This document shows, in pieces, positions 21,542-23,052 of a stretch of DNA of 23,052 nucleotides (position 1 is the first letter of the stretch; the number at the start of each line of letters is the position of its first letter). Both the position numbers and the translations under genes were made by a program. Location of the stretch: NCBI GenBank assembly GCA_964595945.1, contig CAZQSL010000050.1:1-23052 (forward strand), given 5' to 3'. The notes below the pieces were generated by a model. That model was not told the DNA's origin and made no database searches. It saw only the letters and a list, made by a program, of their open reading frames with translations. The DNA is from CAZQSL01 sp964595945 (GTDB lineage: Bacteria > UBP15 > UBA6099 > JAJRTR01).

Positions 21542-22519
21542 ATGAAAAAAGGTCCCGTAAGCGAATTCATCAAACACCACTATCGCCACTTCAACGCGGC
21601 AACCGTCATCGACGCCGCCGAAGCATACGAGAACCACATCGAAAAAGGCGGCTACATGCTCGCCGCACTCGCCGGCGCCATGTCAACAGCCGAACTCGGC
21701 ATCTCCCTCGCCGAAATGATCCGCCAGGACAAAATCCACATCATCAGCTGCACCGGCGCCAACCTCGAAGAAGACCTCTACAACCTCATCGCTCACGACT
21801 ACTACGAACGCGTCCCCAACTACCGTGACCTCACCCCCCAACAGGAGCAGCAACTCCTCGACCGCCACCTCAACCGCGTCACCGACACCTGCATCCCCGA
21901 AGAAGAAGCCATGCGCGTCCTCGAAAATCTCCTCAAGGAACAATGGCAACAGGCCGACAAAGCCGGTGAATCTTACTTCCCCCACGAATTCATCTACAAA
22001 ATCATCCGCTCCGGCAAACTCATCCCCAACTACCAGATCGACCCGGCCAACTCATGGCTCATCGCAGCCGCCGATAAAAATATCCCCATCATCGTCCCCG
22101 GCTGGGAAGACTCCACCTCCGGCAACATGTACGCAGTACACTGCATGAGAAAAGCCATCAACAACGTCCACACAGTCCGCTCCGGCATCGAATACATGAT
22201 GTACCTCGCCGAATGGTACATGGCCACCACCAAAACCAACCCGGTAGGCTTCTTCCAGATCGGCGGCGGCATCGCAGGAGACTTCCCCATCTGCGTCGTC
22301 CCCATGCTCCATCAGGACATGCAACTCCCCGACATCCCGGTATGGGACTACTTCTGCCAGATTTCCGACAGCACCACAAGCTACGGCAGCTACTCCGGCG
22401 CTGTCCCCAACGAAAAAATCACCTGGGGAAAACTCACCCCCGACACCCCGCGCTTCGTCATCGAAAGCGACGCCACCATCGTCGCTCCTCTCATGTTTGC
22501 CTACATCCTCGGCCAGTGA
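21542..22519 (+). CDS. Deoxyhypusine synthase-like protein
   Basis: The 325-residue protein belongs to the deoxyhypusine synthase family, NAD-dependent enzymes that transfer the aminobutyl group of spermidine. Family segments include ISCTGANLEEDLY (about 68-80), FFQIGGGIAGDFP, SYSGAVPNE and the ITWGKL motif, whose Lys297 corresponds to the catalytic lysine of the eukaryotic enzyme. Bacteria lack eIF5A, so the substrate is not hypusine-type eIF5A. A homospermidine-synthase-like activity is plausible, as in plants where that enzyme evolved from deoxyhypusine synthase. GWEDSTSGN stands where eukaryotic enzymes have a TDGS-type segment, a change near the NAD/spermidine site. It ends the five-gene unit and is followed by a terminator. 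Confidence 0.88.
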   Translation: MKKGPVSEFIKHHYRHFNAATVIDAAEAYENHIEKGGYMLAALAGAMSTAELGISLAEMIRQDKIHIISCTGANLEEDLYNLIAHDYYERVPNYRDLTPQQEQQLLDRHLNRVTDTCIPEEEAMRVLENLLKEQWQQADKAGESYFPHEFIYKIIRSGKLIPNYQIDPANSWLIAAADKNIPIIVPGWEDSTSGNMYAVHCMRKAINNVHTVRSGIEYMMYLAEWYMATTKTNPVGFFQIGGGIAGDFPICVVPMLHQDMQLPDIPVWDYFCQISDSTTSYGSYSGAVPNEKITWGKLTPDTPRFVIESDATIVAPLMFAYILGQ

Positions 22520-22548
22520 CGGCCTCACGCACATCACAAAGAATTATC

Positions 22549-22580
22549 AAAAACGCGGGACCTCAAAATCCCGCGTTTTT
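22549..22580 (+). terminator. Intrinsic terminator after the DHS-like gene
   Basis: A perfect 12-bp inverted repeat (AAAAACGCGGGA / TCCCGCGTTTTT) with an 8-base loop ends in five T, 29 bases after the stop codon. The A-run on the other side would also let it work leftward, but no gene approaches from the right. Confidence 0.92.
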
Positions 22581-22622
22581 CCTTTCCCCACACACTCCAG
22601 TCTACATTTCCACCCGCATTTA

Positions 22623-22631
22623 TGTTATGAT
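22623..22631 (+). promoter_or_regulatory. Candidate extended -10 promoter for the alcohol dehydrogenase gene
   Basis: TGT-TATGAT is an extended -10 element about 60 bases before the ATG at 22693. No convincing -35 is seen, which is acceptable for extended -10 promoters. Confidence 0.45.
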
Positions 22632-22692
22632 ATATCTCTGTCACTACTGACGCAGTAATACATCCTTTCATACACCGCAACAGGAGGAACCC

Positions 22693-23052
22693 ATGAACAA
22701 GGACACTCAGGAAAAAGCCGGAGAACTGCTTCGCGCATGGAAAGGCGACCGATACGCTTTCGGCCCCGGCACAGTCTCGGCAGCCGGCGATTACGCAATC
22801 AAATACGGCGGCAAAGCCCTCGTGGTCTGCGGCACCTACGGCAGTGCCGGCAAATGGACCGAAACCGTTAAAAACAAAGTCATCGAAACACTCAACGCAG
22901 CCGGCGTCTCCATCATAGCCACCGAACAGGGCGCACGCCCCAACTCTCCACGCGAAGACGTCTACCGTCTCGCTCTCGCCATCGCCAAAACCAACCCCTC
23001 CTGCATCGTAGCCATCGGCGGCGGCAGCACCATCGACACATGCAAAGCCGCA
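22693..23052 (+). CDS. Iron-containing (group III) alcohol dehydrogenase, 3' truncated by window
   Basis: The first 120 residues are present and the frame runs off the right edge. The N-terminal Rossmann-like domain of group III metal-dependent alcohol dehydrogenases is visible: FGPGTV at about 24-29, KALVVCGTYG near residues 44-53, and the NAD(P)-binding loop VAIGGGSTIDTCKA at the end of the visible part. The metal-binding histidines and aspartate lie beyond the window, so the subfamily (butanol, propanol, glycerol or lactaldehyde type) cannot be decided. AGGAGG is six bases from the ATG. It sits after the terminator with its own candidate promoter, so it is probably a separate unit. Confidence 0.88.
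   Translation, partial: MNKDTQEKAGELLRAWKGDRYAFGPGTVSAAGDYAIKYGGKALVVCGTYGSAGKWTETVKNKVIETLNAAGVSIIATEQGARPNSPREDVYRLALAIAKTNPSCIVAIGGGSTIDTCKAA

Overview
The window looks like chromosomal DNA from a free-living, GC-rich bacterium (roughly 55-60% G+C by eye) with a Gram-negative type of envelope. The evidence is a lipoprotein, membrane-anchored thioredoxin-fold proteins with a CcdA-type electron conduit, and NADH dehydrogenase-type complex I membrane subunits. MetX/MetW, a bacterial deoxyhypusine-synthase-like protein, DUF2089, and an intergenic repeat built around a 'gtgtaaatccgtgtc' core would fit a Planctomycetes-Verrucomicrobia-Lentisphaerae type lineage. That assignment is a low-confidence inference, because no rRNA, tRNA or other phylogenetic marker is present. 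I see no prophage, IS element, CRISPR array or RNA gene.

Layout: transcription comes in four blocks. Block 1 (minus strand, about 334-7242) holds a COG1313-type radical SAM protein, then cysK-metX-metW (sulfur amino-acid synthesis, with a good sigma70-type promoter before cysK). Next come two small single-pass membrane proteins (a TPR protein and an unknown) with their own promoter. Last are a DUF2089 zinc-ribbon/HTH protein, a small SHOCT-like protein and a CMP-sialic-acid-synthetase-like enzyme. The first 333 bases carry no convincing gene but contain one complete copy of a ~67-bp imperfect direct repeat. The second copy runs into the 3' end of the cytidylyltransferase gene. Block 2 (plus strand, 7389-11227) has a cytoplasmic GH2 glycosidase of the beta-mannosidase-like type and a four-TM SGNH hydrolase.

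Block 3 (minus strand, 11341-17360) is nuoJ-K-L-M-N, the proton-pumping arm of complex I, tightly packed and without nuoA-I. It has its own candidate promoter upstream of nuoJ. Block 4 (plus strand, 17639-22519) is an apparent five-gene unit: a CcdA/DsbD-type membrane electron conduit, a secreted TlpA-like thioredoxin (WCPVC), a membrane-tethered thioredoxin (CGIC), a YyaL/DUF255 lipoprotein whose CxxC is degenerate, and a deoxyhypusine-synthase-like enzyme. It is closed by a perfect 12-bp stem terminator. A partial iron-containing alcohol dehydrogenase starts after it and runs off the window.

The most interesting part is block 4. It looks like an extracytoplasmic thiol-redox pathway: CcdA passes electrons outward and two thioredoxin-fold proteins receive them. 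It ends with two conserved proteins of poorly known bacterial function. All calls come from reading the sequence and its translations. No database search was possible.
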